Assembly: GCA_012064385.1 (NCBI GenBank)
Contig: QRDG01001844.1
Coordinates: forward strand, 1-64,000
Source: Puccinellia tenuiflora
Lineage: Eukaryota > Streptophyta > Magnoliopsida > Poales > Poaceae
Direction of reading: 5' to 3'
Length of the DNA stretch: 64,000 nucleotides
Part shown: positions 22,097 to 33,240 of the stretch, in pieces
How the letters are laid out: each line of letters opens with the position of its first letter
Position numbering within the stretch: position 1 is the stretch's first letter
Translations under genes and position numbers: made by a program
The notes under the pieces: generated by a model
The model's input: the letters and a program-made list of their open reading frames with translations, nothing else
Told to the model about the DNA's origin: nothing
Databases searched by the model: none

Positions 22097-23083
22097 ACGA
22101 CCTCCAGGGTCAGCTTGCTGAAGCGCGCAATAGTCTTCTGTCGCGCGAGTCGGTGCAGGCCGACATTGATAAACTCAATGTCGCACACTGCAATGCTTTG
22201 AAGGAGCGGGAAACCGCTATGTCCACTGTTCGAGCAGACCTGGAGAAGACCACGGCCCAGGTGGCAGACCTGAAGAAGGCGCTGGAGGCGATGGAGAAAT
22301 CCAGCGCTGATGAAATCAAGACGCTGCAGGAGGAGAATGCGCGGGTCAAGTCGGAGATGACCGACTTGACGAAGCACTTGAGAGCCGCCGTCCGCGGCCT
22401 TATTGGTCAGTTTTCTGCCGCTGGTACTTCGTGCCTGTGTGGTTGGCCACTGTTTTAATCTTTGTTTGTCTTGTACAGGGAGTAGCGAGGACTTTGTCGC
22501 CCTCGTTCCTGACGCCCTTCTTGACCGCGTCGTCGTCTTCAGCGACTGGGTGGTGGAGGTGGGAGCCACCATTCTGAAGCACATGTCGGCCAGAGTCTGC
22601 AACGTGCCGACTCAAGCTGCTGACATGGTGGATCGCTTGACGTGGATCCCTACGATTGGAGACCGGTGTCGTCGATCGTCTGCTCGGTCGGGAGCCATAC
22701 TGGCACTTGGCGCGACGGTTGCTCGCTACCCCAAGGCCGACTTCCGGAAGATTACCTCAGGCTTCCCGAAGGTGGATAAGGACGGCTAGGAGATCAACCC
22801 GCAAGAGGTGATGGAGCGGGTCGGCCCCTACGTCTGCCGGCTTGCACGACTCGTCGATACAGACGAGTTTGTCGAAGACGAGGTCGCGCCGGAAGATGCA
22901 GGGAAGGAGTTCCTTGCCTTTGAGAATCTCCACGTCGACTCCCTCATGGCTATTGAGAACTTGCCGCCCCTTCCTTCTGGCGAATGGGTCCTTGAGGCGC
23001 CAGCCCCTGGGTCTGAAAGTAGCGCAACCGTGTCTGTCCGCCGGTATGTGCGGGTCGAGAGGTCGTCGCCTGCAAGTTCTTAG
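22097..23083 (+). pseudogene. Tat antisense gene, 3' part, coiled-coil protein
   Basis: The reading frame continues from the small exon before solo LTR A: both sides encode the same coiled-coil stretch once the insertion is ignored. The segment 22097-22405 is strongly heptad-like and charged (LEKTTAQVADLKKALEAMEK, LQEENARVKSEMTDLTKHL). A GT-AG intron fits 22406-22478. The next exon encodes SSEDFVALVPDALLDRVVVF and ends at TAA/TAG near 23083 after an acidic, Pro-rich tail. One in-frame TAG at about 22788 breaks it. The position opposite and downstream of integrase matches antisense ORFs described in Tat elements. A structural or regulatory role is unknown. Confidence 0.65.
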
Positions 23084-23589
23084 AGCACTTTAGATTGTAA
23101 TATGGTTAAGTTCATGTAAGAACAAAGTTTGTTTTAATATTGTGCGACTTGCGCTTTTAATTGTTGTTTTGTGATCGTGTCACTCGCGTTGTTTTAAGTT
23201 GTTTATGCGACTTGTCGATCGTGCGACTCCTCCAAGTATGCCCTCGCGTGTATTCTTTTTTCGCATGCAGCGCAGTATTTGATCGACAAGGTCCTGGAGG
23301 CCTCCATTGTCGGGTTCAATATACTAGCTAGCTACTTTGTACACGTTTGCGAGTTGCCTATAACTTAGAGAAAAAACAACACGTTTACCGTTTTCGCCTC
23401 ATGGGATGGGTCTCCCAGTGTTGAGTTACGCGTCTTGGCGCTGAACCCTCTCTGGAGACCAGTCAATCATATAACATCATAGTATGAAATAAAAACTTGA
23501 AAGCATTGAGACGAAATGGCAGCACCCGAGCGTGTCGTGGGGTGTCAGCTTTATTCCATTGATTGACCACACAGTGTTACAGAGTACTA

Positions 23590-25360
23590 TGTCTAAAAGG
23601 GGCGTAGCAGACTGATGTTCCATGGGCGTTTTGTTTCCTCTTCCGACTTGCTGCTCTTGTCAGCTTCGGGGATGTCGATGAGGTAGTAGGAGCTGTTGCC
23701 GAGCACTTTGCTGACGACAAAAGGGCCCTCCCATGGAGCAGAAAGCTTGTGCATCCCTTCCGACTTTTAGATTAGTCGGAGAACCAAGTCCCTCTTGTTA
23801 AAGGAGCGACTTTTGACCCGGCGGCTATCATAGCGGCGCAGGCCTTGCTGGTAGATGGCGGTCCTGGAGGCCACGAGTTCGCGTTCTCCCTCGAGGAGGT
23901 CGACGTTGTCCTAGCGAGCTTGCTCATTGTCGTCCTCGTCGTATGCGGCGACTCGCGGCGAGTCGTGCTCCAGATATGTTGGCAGGACTGCCTCCGCACC
24001 GTGCACCATGAAAAAAGACGTGTAGCCGATGGAGCAGTTTGGTGTGGTACGAATGCCCCATAGGACAGATGGTAGCTCGTCCAACCAGCAGCCCGGTGTT
24101 CTCTCCAGAGATACTTGAAGCCGCGACTCGATCCCGTGCAGCAGCGACTGATTCATCCGTTCCGCCTGCCCATTTGACTGTGGATGAGTGACCAAGGTGA
24201 GATCGAGTCGGATGCCTTTGTCGCCGCAGAAGGCTACCATTACTCCTTCGGCGAAATTCGTGCCGTTGCCGGTGATGATGCTGTGTGGGTAGATGAAACG
24301 GTAGATGATCTCTTGGAGGAACTTCTTTGCGGTGGCGCCATCGAGCTTCTTAATGGGTTTCGCCTCTACCCACTTGGTGAATTTGTCGACGGCCACCAAT
24401 CGGTGTGTCAAGCCGCCACGCGCCTTTTTGAAGGGCCCCACCATGTCCAGCCCCCAGACCGCGAAAGCCCATGTTAGGGTGATGGTTTTGAGTGCCTGAG
24501 CCGGCAGGTGATCCTGGCGAGCGTACTTCTGGCACCCGACGTAGCGCCGTACAATGTCCCGGGCGTCATGGTGAGCCATCAACCAGAAGAAGTCGTGCCG
24601 TAGCGCCTTGGCAACTAGGGAACGGGCTCCCATGTGGTGGCCATTGTCGCCGGAGTGGATGTCGTTGAGAATGCGACGTCCTTCTTCGGGCTCCACGCAG
24701 CGTAGGAAAACGCCGGAGGTGCTGCGTTTGTACAGCTCGTTGTTGATGATGGTGTAGGCGCTGGCGCGGAGAACCATCTGTCGGGTTTGGACTTGATCCT
24801 CAGGCAGCTTCTTGGTGGTGAGGAACTCGATGTAGGGGACTCGCCATTCTGGTGCCTCCAGCGTGAGGGCGACCAACACGGGTTCCGGCGAATGAGAGCT
24901 GGCAAGCTCGATCTCCGTCGGAAGTTTGACAGAGGGGTTGTGGATGGAGTCGAGGAAGACGCTAGGCGGTGCCGGGCTTCGCTTGAAACCGAGGCGAGCC
25001 AACTCGTCTGCCTTGTCGTTCTTCTTCCTCGGGATGTGCTCCATCTCCAAGCCGGTGAAGTGACCGCCGACCTGGTCGACCAGGCGTCTGTAAGCTGCCA
25101 GGTTGGGCTCGTTGACGTCCCACGTTCCCATGGTTTGCTGGATGATGACATCGGAGTCGTCGTAGAAGTGAAGCTGCGATACGCCAAGCTCCTTGGCGGT
25201 ACGGAGCCCGTGAAGTAGGGCCTCGTACTCTGCCACGTTGTTGGTGCAGGGGAACATGATCTGAAGGGCATAGCGCATCTTGTCTCCTTTAGGGGAGATG
25301 AGGACCACGCCAGCCCCTGAGCCTTCGTACATCTTTGAGCCGTCAAAGTAGAGGGTCTAG
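23590..25360 (-). pseudogene. Tat archaeal-type RNase H and integrase
   Basis: The main frame (25332-23911) opens with a second RNase H: YEGSGAGVVLISPKGDKM, NNVAEYEALLHGLRTAKELG (catalytic Glu), an Asp in FYDDSDVIIQQ and NDKADELARLG. Integrase follows: the HHCC zinc region (HSGDNGHHMGARSL...CQKYARQDH), WGLDMVGPF with the first Asp, TGNGTNFAEG where the second catalytic Asp (TDNGTNF in relatives) is Gly (codon at 24268-24270), and HPQSNGQAERMNQ with the Glu. A stop at about 23911 is followed in another frame by the C-terminal KLSAPWEGPFVVSKVLGNSSYYLIDI to about 23640. The integrase should be inactive. Confidence 0.88.
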
Positions 25361-26239
25361 CGTGGCGACTCGTAGACTGGGGCGGGTTGGTTAGTCTCGG
25401 TCCAGTCGGCGAAGAAGTCGGCGAGGGCCTGAGACTTGATGGCCCTGTGTGGCTCGTAGGCGATGGCAAAGTTGTTCAACTCTACCCCCCCCCCCCCCAT
25501 TTGGCTACTCGCCCGGTTGCCTCCCTGTTGCGGATGATGTCAGCTAGCGGGTTAGCGCTTACCACCATTATCTGGTGGCTCATGAAGTAGTGGCACAACT
25601 TCCTTGACGCGAAGGAGACCCCGTACACCAGTTTTTGGTAGTGCGGGTAGCGCTGTTTGGACTCGGTGAGGCACTCGCCGATGTAGTAGACCGGCCTCTG
25701 TACCGGATGCTCCTTGCCTTCCTCCTTGCGCTCGACGACGATGACCGCACTGACGACCTTGTTTGTCCCGGCGATGTAGAGAAGGAGTGGCTCGTGCTCG
25801 AGTAGAGCCGCAAGGATGGGTGCCACGGCAAGTGTCCTCTTCAGGTCCTGGAGGGCAGCGTCGGCTTCATCATCCCAAGCAAACTTGTCCTACTTCTTGA
25901 GGAGTCGGTACAGAGGGAGCGCCTTCTCTCCCAGTCGCGAGATGAAACGGCTTAGGGCGGCCACGCACCCAGTCAGCCGCTGGACGTCCTTGAGGTTCTC
26001 CGGCTTATTCAAGGCTTCTATGGCTTTGATCTTGTCCGGATTAGATTCGATTCCTCTCTGGGAGACGACGAAGCCGAGAAGCTTTCCGACTGGTACCCCG
26101 AAAACGCATTTCTTGGGTTCAGCCGCATGTTGTATCTACGGAGATTGCTGAATGTCTCGGTCAGATCAACAATCAAGTCGGATTTGGTCTTCGACTTGAC
26201 CACTATGTCGTCCACGTAGGCGTGGACGTTGCGGCCTAT
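25361..26239 (-). pseudogene. Tat reverse transcriptase C-terminal part and RNase H
   Basis: The segment next to solo LTR B holds HAYVDDIVVKSKTKSDLI, with the catalytic YVDD box, and then LTETFSNLRRYNMRLNP. It continues through the thumb and connection region in broken frames to 25826-25482 with the first RNase H: LLLYIAGTNKVVSAVIVVER, VYYIGECLTESKQRYPHYQK and FMSHQIMVVSANPLADIIRN. A run of C at 25484-25498 has shifted the frame before the second RNase H. Several stops are present. Confidence 0.8.
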
Positions 26240-26244
26240 CTGGT
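26240..26244. repeat. Target-site duplication of solo LTR B
   Basis: CTGGT is repeated exactly at 27128-27132. Confidence 0.8.
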
Positions 26245-27127
26245 TGTCGTGGTGGTGTCACGGTAGATGCCATAGATAGGCTAAAGATGGGGCCGATGGA
26301 CGCTGGAGGTACCGGGGAGGGCTGGTGCATAGGAATATGCACACAGAAATACGCAAACACACACAATCTACCCAGGTTCAGGGCCCTCGTGAGGAGGTAA
26401 AACCCCTACTCCTGCTTGTCTGTTTATATGGTGGATCACAACTCGGGCTACAAGATGCTCCTTGAGCTGTATGTGAAAAGCTATGAACTAAGGCTAAGTC
26501 TAGCTCTTGGGCTCTCTTGCCGAGTCTCGAAGCTCAGCGTATCGACGTAGGCACTGGTGTTGAGTGTCTAAAGCATCATCCCTGTAAGAGGAGCCCCTGG
26601 TGCTCCTTATATAATGGAACCCAGGGCACAAGTTAGGACTGACGTATGTGCTGATGTACCCAACACTGTGACCATGACCGGCCTCTGACTGCTTCCATCA
26701 CCATTGCCTGGCACATCCTGGATTGGACGTGTATCCACTCCTGGCACACTGCTCCCCCGTACCACTGCGGTCAGCGGTATGGAGAACTGATGCCCCATCC
26801 CGTGACATCCGGGTCAAGGGTTAGGCAGCAACGTCCTTTTGTGCCAGTGGCACGACGCCTGCTCCGTGATTGTAGGGACAAGACGTGAGCCTTGACCGTC
26901 CACCGGGATAGAACTTCATCTCCTCTTACCCGGCATAGGCATGCCAGATACTTCTTAACTCGGTTTGTCTTCCCTGCACATATGAAGAACAAAGAAGAGG
27001 ATCCGACATCCGATCCGTATGTCGGTATCCATATGTCAGTACGGTATGTCGGTTAGCTTTGACCCGGTCAACTTTGGGTCTACCATATCTCGTCATCTTG
27101 ACCCTATCCGGGGGTCGCCCCCCGACA
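26245..27127. mobile_element. Solo LTR B, 0.88 kb, inserted in Tat reverse transcriptase
   Basis: It starts TGTCGTGG and ends CCCCGACA, with inverted TGTCG/CGACA ends and perfect 5-bp duplications. No internal genes are present. It carries CTACCCAGGTTCAGGGCCCT near 26371, a segment also found in the older LTR around 10581-10794/49774. The insertion lies a few codons before the YVDD box. Confidence 0.8.
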
Positions 27128-27132
27128 CTGGT

Positions 27133-27760
27133 CATGCAGACAGTTTTGTATACACCGCTGGTAGGTTGCCCCGGTGTTTTTCAACCCGAAAGACATGGAG
27201 ACATAACAAAACGCGCCATAGGGCGTGATAAAAGATGTCTTCTCATGATCTTCCAGGGCCATCTTTATCTGATGGTACCCGAAATAGGCATTGAGGAAGC
27301 AGGGCACCTCGTTGCCGGCCGTCGAGTCGATGAGCTGGTCGATTCGGGGCAGCGTGAAGGGGTCCTTTGGGCATGCTTTGTTGAGGCCGGTGTAGTCCAC
27401 ACACATCCTCCAGGACCCGTTCTTTTTCAGCAACAGGACGGGGTTTGCTAACCACGCCGGGTGGAAAACTTCGGCGATCAACCCGGCAGCTAGGAGCCGG
27501 GCTATCTCTTCACCGATAGCCTTTCGTCGTTCATCGTTGAAGCGGCGCAAGGCCTACTTGACAGGCCTCGTGTTCTTGTCGACTTTGAGCTAGTGCTTTG
27601 CGAGCTCCCTCGGGACTCCTGGCAAGTCAGATGGGTTCCATGTGAAGATGTCCTGATTCTCACGGAGGAAGTTGCAGAGTGCGCTTTCCTATGCGGGGTC
27701 CATGTTGGCCCCGATGACGGCTGTATTGGATGAATCGCCCTCAACCAAGGCAATGCGCTT
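27133..27760 (-). pseudogene. Tat reverse transcriptase N-terminal part
   Basis: The minus frame 27550-27133 carries RRKAIGEEIARLLAAGLIAE, WLANPVLLLKKNGSWRMCVD, DYTGLNKACPKDPFTLPRID and FITPYGAFCYVSMSFGLKNTGATYQR, in the Gypsy RT order. The motif A region reads FLNAYFGYHQI where relatives have FLDAYSGYHQI, so the catalytic Asp appears to be Asn. Upstream (27760-27550) LPGVPRELAKH-like sequence leads into it through a stop near 27555. Together with the segment beyond solo LTR B it forms one RT domain. Confidence 0.82.
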
Positions 27761-28374
27761 GGTTTCCTGGGCGGCTTGGAACTTGTCGCTCGGGTCGAGC
27801 GTCGGCTTCTTCAACATGGTGACGTTGTTCGGGTCGACTTGCAGTTTGAGCCACTCTAGCTCCTCACTGGCGATGACCGACTCAGCGAAGACCACATTGC
27901 CCTTCTCGCACTCGATCGCCTTGTCGACGTCACCGGAGATCGTGATGTGGGACCCGGCATCTTCAGCTTCAGATATGCATAGCAGGGACGCACCGTAAAT
28001 TTTGCAAAGGCGGGTCGGCCGAAGATGGCGTGGTAGGCGCTCTTGAAGTTCACCACCTCGAAGCAATTTTTTTCGAGGAGAAAATCTTTGTCGTTGCGGA
28101 AGACGACGTCGAGGACAACACAACCCATGGAGTGAGCCTTCCTTCCGGGGACGATGACATGGAAGGTGGTGACAGAGGGCTGTAGTGCCGAGTCGGAGAG
28201 CTTCATCCGTCGAAAGGTCTCGTAGTAGAGGATGTTGATGCTGCTCCCTCCGTCCATGAGGGTCTTGGTGAGGATGTGGCCCTTGACTTGCGGGGCGACT
28301 ACCAGGGTGAATTTTCCAGGGTAATCGACTCGCGGAGGGTGGTCTTGGTGGGTCCAGGTAATCGCCTATTCCGA
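27761..28374 (-). pseudogene. Tat aspartic protease region
   Basis: The frame 28257-27856 starts MDGGSSINILYYETFRRMKL; the D-G-G/S triad replaces the usual D-S/T-G but Tat proteases commonly read DGGSS here. VTTFHVIVPGRKAHSMGCVV and FKSAYHAIFGRPAFAKF follow, the flap and the GRP motif. Upstream (28374-28258) in another frame lies a segment homologous to the gag-protease linker, so a frameshift lies near 28320. The protease would cut the polyprotein. Confidence 0.8.
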
Positions 28375-29270
28375 CTAGTTTAACCATTGTGGGACGTCTG
28401 GCACGGTCGCATGGACGACACGCTTGACAACCTTCTCGTCACGCTTCGTGTCGAGTCCCACAAAGGTGTGGAAAGCGCCGCTGGTCGGGGGCATCCTAGG
28501 CCCCTGTTGTTCAGCGTCTGGCTTGTCGTGGTCCCCACCCTGGTTCTCCCCGGCCTTGGCCTTGACGATGTTGTCGCTCATGTCGCACTCGCCGGTGGTA
28601 TGTTTCGCCGGCTGGTCGGGTCGGCTGTGCCACCTGCATGGTTGGGACAAGATCTCGTCGGCCGTCCACTTTTTTCGTGGGAGGCTAGTGCGTGGGCTCT
28701 TGAAGCCTCGTCCGTTGGCGGTGGCGGCCACCACCTCCGAGCCGCCGTCGCTCTTCCGCTTGGTGGCACTCCTTGAGCCGCCCTTGCCGTTTCTTCCCTT
28801 GGAGGATTTTCCGTCCTCGTCTTCTCCCGAGTCGTCCTTCATCGGGTCGGACTCGGCATACTTGTGGATGATCGCCATCAACTCGCTCATGCTCATGCCG
28901 TCCTTCTTGGTGCGCTTGAGCTTTCCGTGGAGATCGGCGAAGTTGGTGTTGTCAGTGAGGTGCGAGTGCACCGTGTCGATGCTCAAATTCTCCGACGATT
29001 TGATGAGGTCCGCGACGCGGTTGTACCACTTGAGAGTAGACTCGCCTTCCCGCTGGACGCACCGCTTGAGGTCCTCTGTGGTGGTAGGTCGCTTGCAGGT
29101 GCCTTGAAAGTTCTTGATGAAGGTCTTCTTCAACTCGGCCCAGGAGTCGATGCTGTTCTTGGGGAGGTTGTTTATCTGGGTGCGTGCGGTCTCCTCCAGC
29201 ATGAGGGGGAAGTAACACGCACAGACTAGGGCGCTGGCGTTCTGGATGTTCATGGCGACGGCATAGTCCT
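28375..29270 (-). pseudogene. Tat gag, C-terminal part (Retrotrans_gag)
   Basis: The frame 29253-28375 begins just after solo LTR C. It contains the capsid core (ACYFPLMLEETARTQINNLP, SWAELKKTFIKNFQGTCKRP, LKRCVQREGESTLKWYNRV), a Lys/Ser-rich linker and the zinc-like segment CRWHSRPDQPAKHTTGEC, then an acidic tail. The gene is otherwise open over 290 codons. The N-terminal part lies at 33241-34835, beyond the insertion. It would form the virus-like particle shell. Confidence 0.85.
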
Positions 29271-29275
29271 GGATC
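29271..29275. repeat. Imperfect target-site duplication of solo LTR C
   Basis: GATCT precedes and GATCC (33241-33245) follows the insertion; four of five bases match. Confidence 0.6.
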
Positions 29276-32200
29276 TTGTAACGCCCCGACCCCGGAATTA
29301 TACAGAGAGGCTATGTAACCCACAGGCTATGCTACACAATCGAAGGGCAATGGGGTTACCGCTCCCACGCAACACCTCGATCATGCCATAAACACTGGCA
29401 TAGCTATCAAGACTGTGGAACAACTGGCACATCACAGACTCTACGACACAAGAGATCATAGTTCAACTCATATAGCGAGAAAGATAGCAAATTACACCAT
29501 AGAGGTCATAAACCCAACATTACAACAAGCGGAAGCAAATTAGTTGTCTAAACAACAAGATCCAAATTATGGCCTAAGAGGCCTACAGTAACAAATCCCA
29601 GCCAGCTTGTTCTGAGACGTCCCAAGCTGCCACCTGGGAACCCCAGACTACTCGTCGATGTCAACGAAGAACCCACCTTCCTGCTCGGTGACGTCCTCCT
29701 CTGCAACGAATAATAATCAACAAAGCAAGGCTGAGTACGACGTACTCGCAAGGTTACTAGGGCGATATAGGCCCAATGATGATTGGCTCTATAGCTGTAT
29801 AGTAGTTGTTTTGCATAAAGCTAGTTTTCCTTTTTTAAAGAAATGACTCATGGCATCGACTACTCAGAAGGTTTTTCACAAGGGGATAAGATAGTAAAAC
29901 TTCTTTCTTTAGTTCACATTGAACCAATAATATCCAGAATCCACCACTCATCTCCACCAAGGCACTCACTCGAATAACCCTCGAGGAAATGAACCTTTTA
30001 ACACATGTTGACAAATTTTAATTAGGTTCAGGTTTTCTATGAGCTAATCCGCCTTTCCCAATATTTGTCCATAACCGTGGACACGGCTTTTCGAAAAGAT
30101 TAAACCCTGTAGGGGTGTACTGTTTTTTCCATTGGCACCGTCCAGCTCGCTTGATTAGCTCTCTTCCGGGGAAAGTCGGCGAGTGGGCGCGGTTAAACCT
30201 TTACCTTGCATGAGGCTAACCCAAGGATCATCAGTGTGCGGAAGGACAGGTTTAGTGCCTATTTCAACACCCTACCCCGTGGCCACATCCTAAACACCAC
30301 CGTCCTTATCGAGCCTTTTTCCACCATCCCACTCACACGCAAATGGAAAGCTCAAACTAGATGACACTTGGCTAGCCCCTCGCAAGTAATTTAGTTAGTA
30401 AGGAGCCCATACCCCCACCAATGGAAGCATGCTCGGTTCTTGGTTCTAGCTAAAAGCACTCTCAGCCTAGGCGACAAGAATGAGGCAAAACACCATCACC
30501 CCGATGGCAACTCATCCAAGTCTTTAATCATTTTAATTAAGTACCACAAGTTTCCACCTCGTCCGAGCATTCCATCATTTTCACAATTACGAAAATAATC
30601 ACCGAATGACTAAGCATTCGAATAAGCATGGCTAAGCATAGCTAAGCATATAAACAGTAGATATGAATTAATTCAGGCCAACACATCAAACCTATGGTTA
30701 ATAGGAGGGGAAACATGTAATGGTGTAGGGAACATGCAATTCATAAGATACTCTACACATTGACCAAAAGTTGACATTGGAATCGAATGCAATATTATGG
30801 TGGAGAAAATACTTGTAAAGCAATAGGATGATATATGCCAAGAAGGTTAGGTTATCTCTTGCCTTGCTGACGGGGCTGGTAGCACGGATCGTCGAGATAT
30901 GGAGGGGGAACCTCGACTCCTGAATCTACCGATACACAAACAATAACAGGAGAACAAATAAATAATAGGCATACAATAGGTGCAATGCACAATCATGATG
31001 ACATGTCAAGTTTATGCATCGATATCATCATTTAATTTATCTAACAAATTAAATGGAGTGCCAAATGATTGGTGCAATTATTTGGAAACAACCCCATATT
31101 TAACTTAATGACCACAGTGCTTATGAATTATTACATTACTAAAATATGGTTTAAATAGGCATGAACATGACATGAATAGATAGGTATTGTTCTCCTGAGA
31201 ATTTTGGTACCTTGTTTGCAATTTTCCGAGTAACGACGAATAAATGGTGAATTAAATAGTTATTCAAATTTAATTCTTTTAACCATTTCAAGAATAATCA
31301 TCAAAGGAAAAGTTGTTGCCATGATGTGAAATTAGCATAACTAGATAGCCTTTGATTTGCTGAGCAATTTGGTATATCCTTTGCAAGATTTATATTAATA
31401 GTTATTAAGTTATGATTTTCACAAGTTTTAACTAGTTGAGTCGGTACTTCCGGCTAAGACGTCGGTAGTACCAATGAGGTCGGTACTTCCGGAACAACTT
31501 CCGGGCTACTTCCGGAAATTAACAGAAGTATCCAGTCCCAAAACTACTCAAGGTCGGTACTTCCGGCTAAGAACTCGGTAGTACCAGTCATGTCGGTACT
31601 TCCGGAATAACTTCCGGGCTACTTCCGGAAATTGACAGAAGTATCCAGTACCGAAACTACTCACGGTCAGTACTTCTGGCTAAGAGCTCGGTAGTACCGG
31701 TCAGGTCGGTACTTCCAGTAAAACTTTCGAGCTACTTTCGGAAATTAACAGAAACATCCAGTACCGAAATAACATATGGTCGGTACTACCGGCTAACAGC
31801 CCGGTACTACCGACCAAACAATTTGAGCACGACCGGCGAGCATGCGCGCGGTCATGTCGAGCTCGATTCGCTTGAGTGCAGACACGCGGGACGGCGCGGA
31901 TGGGTTCTTCGGACGCGCCTCGATGAGGGTGACCGAACGGTGGCGGCGCCGCCCAAAATGGGTCACCGGAACGACGGGTACGACGGCAACCGGCGGCGGT
32001 TCCAAGACGAACTACGACGATCGGCGAACTAGGGCGAAAGGAGGGAGGAGAGGAGGTCCCGGAGGACGGCGTGCTCACCCTCAATGCGTGGGTGTGCTTG
32101 ATGGCGACGGGGGTGGATGGAGTCAATGGGAACGAGCTCGTCTTGCGACGGTCGGGGTTGAGGAAGACGATGAAGAAACGGACGACCCGGTCGATTGCGG

Positions 32201-33240
32201 CGAGCCCACATCGATTCCTTCGGCGGGGAGGTAGAAGGCGACGCGGCGGAGCCTTCTGTGGTCTTCGATCTGCTCTGCGGTGCCTCAGTCGACGACGGCG
32301 AGTGGCGGCGTGCATGGCTCGTGTTCGGCCATGGCGGCGCGAACAGAGAGAGAGGAAGCGAGCGAGGGAGCAGGTGAGGGAAAATAGCGAGGGCAGAGAG
32401 AGCTAGGGCAGGTGAGCGTCGTGGCATCTTTATCCGTAGCAGGGGGAGCACGGCAGCATGGTGACAGTGGTGGTACGGCGGGGACGCGTGGGAGCGACAG
32501 CGAAGTCGGGCACGGTTCGGTCGGTACAGGAGGCAGACAGTGGTTACTTTGCAGATAACCCCCTGTCCCCTTTTTCCTTTTTCCAACTTTTAAAACTAGT
32601 AGGGATTTAGTGACTTAATTAAGGCCTATAAACATTTTTATAAAATCTGCCAAAATTCATGTAACCTCCCCATGACATGTAGAAGCTCCACAAAAATTGG
32701 TGTTGCAAAATAAAATGTTTCGAACAACATTTGTTCATAGGGTTGGAATATGGCAAATTTTAATAATTTCCAAATGTGATCTTTATTTTACTTTAGCTAT
32801 TTAGTTGGGGCACTTGAACAATTCATAAAATTATGAAAATATATATGGAGGATCCCAATAAAATAATGAAGCTCCCCATAATTTTCTTTTGAATTTTTGA
32901 AAAGTTGAACTTGGTTTCAAATTAGAAAATGATTTGAACCAATTTTGAATTCTCAATTTTATTTCTTTGCTTGGCAAGAAATTGCCTTTGACAAATATTT
33001 ATTAAATGTATTCTTGGAACTTCCTAGACAAATTGGAAACTCAAGAATAATTTGTTTTGCCAATTTGAGCAATGTATTTGGTTTGGAAATTTGGGAAGGG
33101 TTTTGCTTCCTTTGTTCTAATAATTTCCAAGTGTTGCTTTATTTAACCTTAGCAATTTAAATGTGTATGCCATGATGCAAGTGCAAAGCAAAAGTGAAAA
33201 TTTGGCTCATATTTTAAGGTACCAAACTGGGGCTGTTACA
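29276..33240 (-). mobile_element. Solo LTR C, about 3.97 kb, Tekay-type, inserted in Tat gag
   Basis: It starts TGTAACGCCCC and ends GGCTGTTACA, with TGTAAC/GTTACA inverted ends. No retrotransposon protein is encoded. It shares with the Tekay LTR at 57171-60469 a block around GTCCATAACCGTGGACACGG (near 30067; GTCCGTAACCGGGGACACGG near 57767), so both are LTRs of one lineage. GC-rich sequence at 31790-32560 gives long meaningless open frames; the rest is AT-rich. Orientation is by analogy with the Tekay LTR. Confidence 0.72.
31440..31815. repeat. 113-bp tandem repeat with CCGG-centred motifs
   Basis: Units start at 31440, 31553, 31666 and 31779, exactly 113 bp apart; the last is partial. Each holds GGTACTTCCGGCTAAG, CGGTAGTACC, GGTACTTCCGG and ACTTCCGGAAATT. 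The motifs match those in the Copia LTRs. Confidence 0.85.

Noticed and set aside
25484..25498. C run considered as a possible programmed frameshift site between the two Tat RNase H domains
   Set aside because: Homopolymer C runs recur in unrelated places (3050-3067, 10817-10830, 50521-50548), so mutation or assembly slippage is more likely.
28387..29229. Plus-strand frames of 120-227 codons opposite Tat gag
   Set aside because: They are the reverse reading of a coding sequence with high GC at third positions. No motif is present, unlike the antisense gene at 17881-23083.
31440..31815. Regular repeats considered as a CRISPR-like array
   Set aside because: Units are contiguous 113-bp tandem repeats without unique spacers, in a plant retrotransposon LTR.
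31701..32586. Long Arg/Pro-rich frames in solo LTR C
   Set aside because: The GC-rich part of the LTR gives open frames on both strands; no domain or codon pattern supports a gene.
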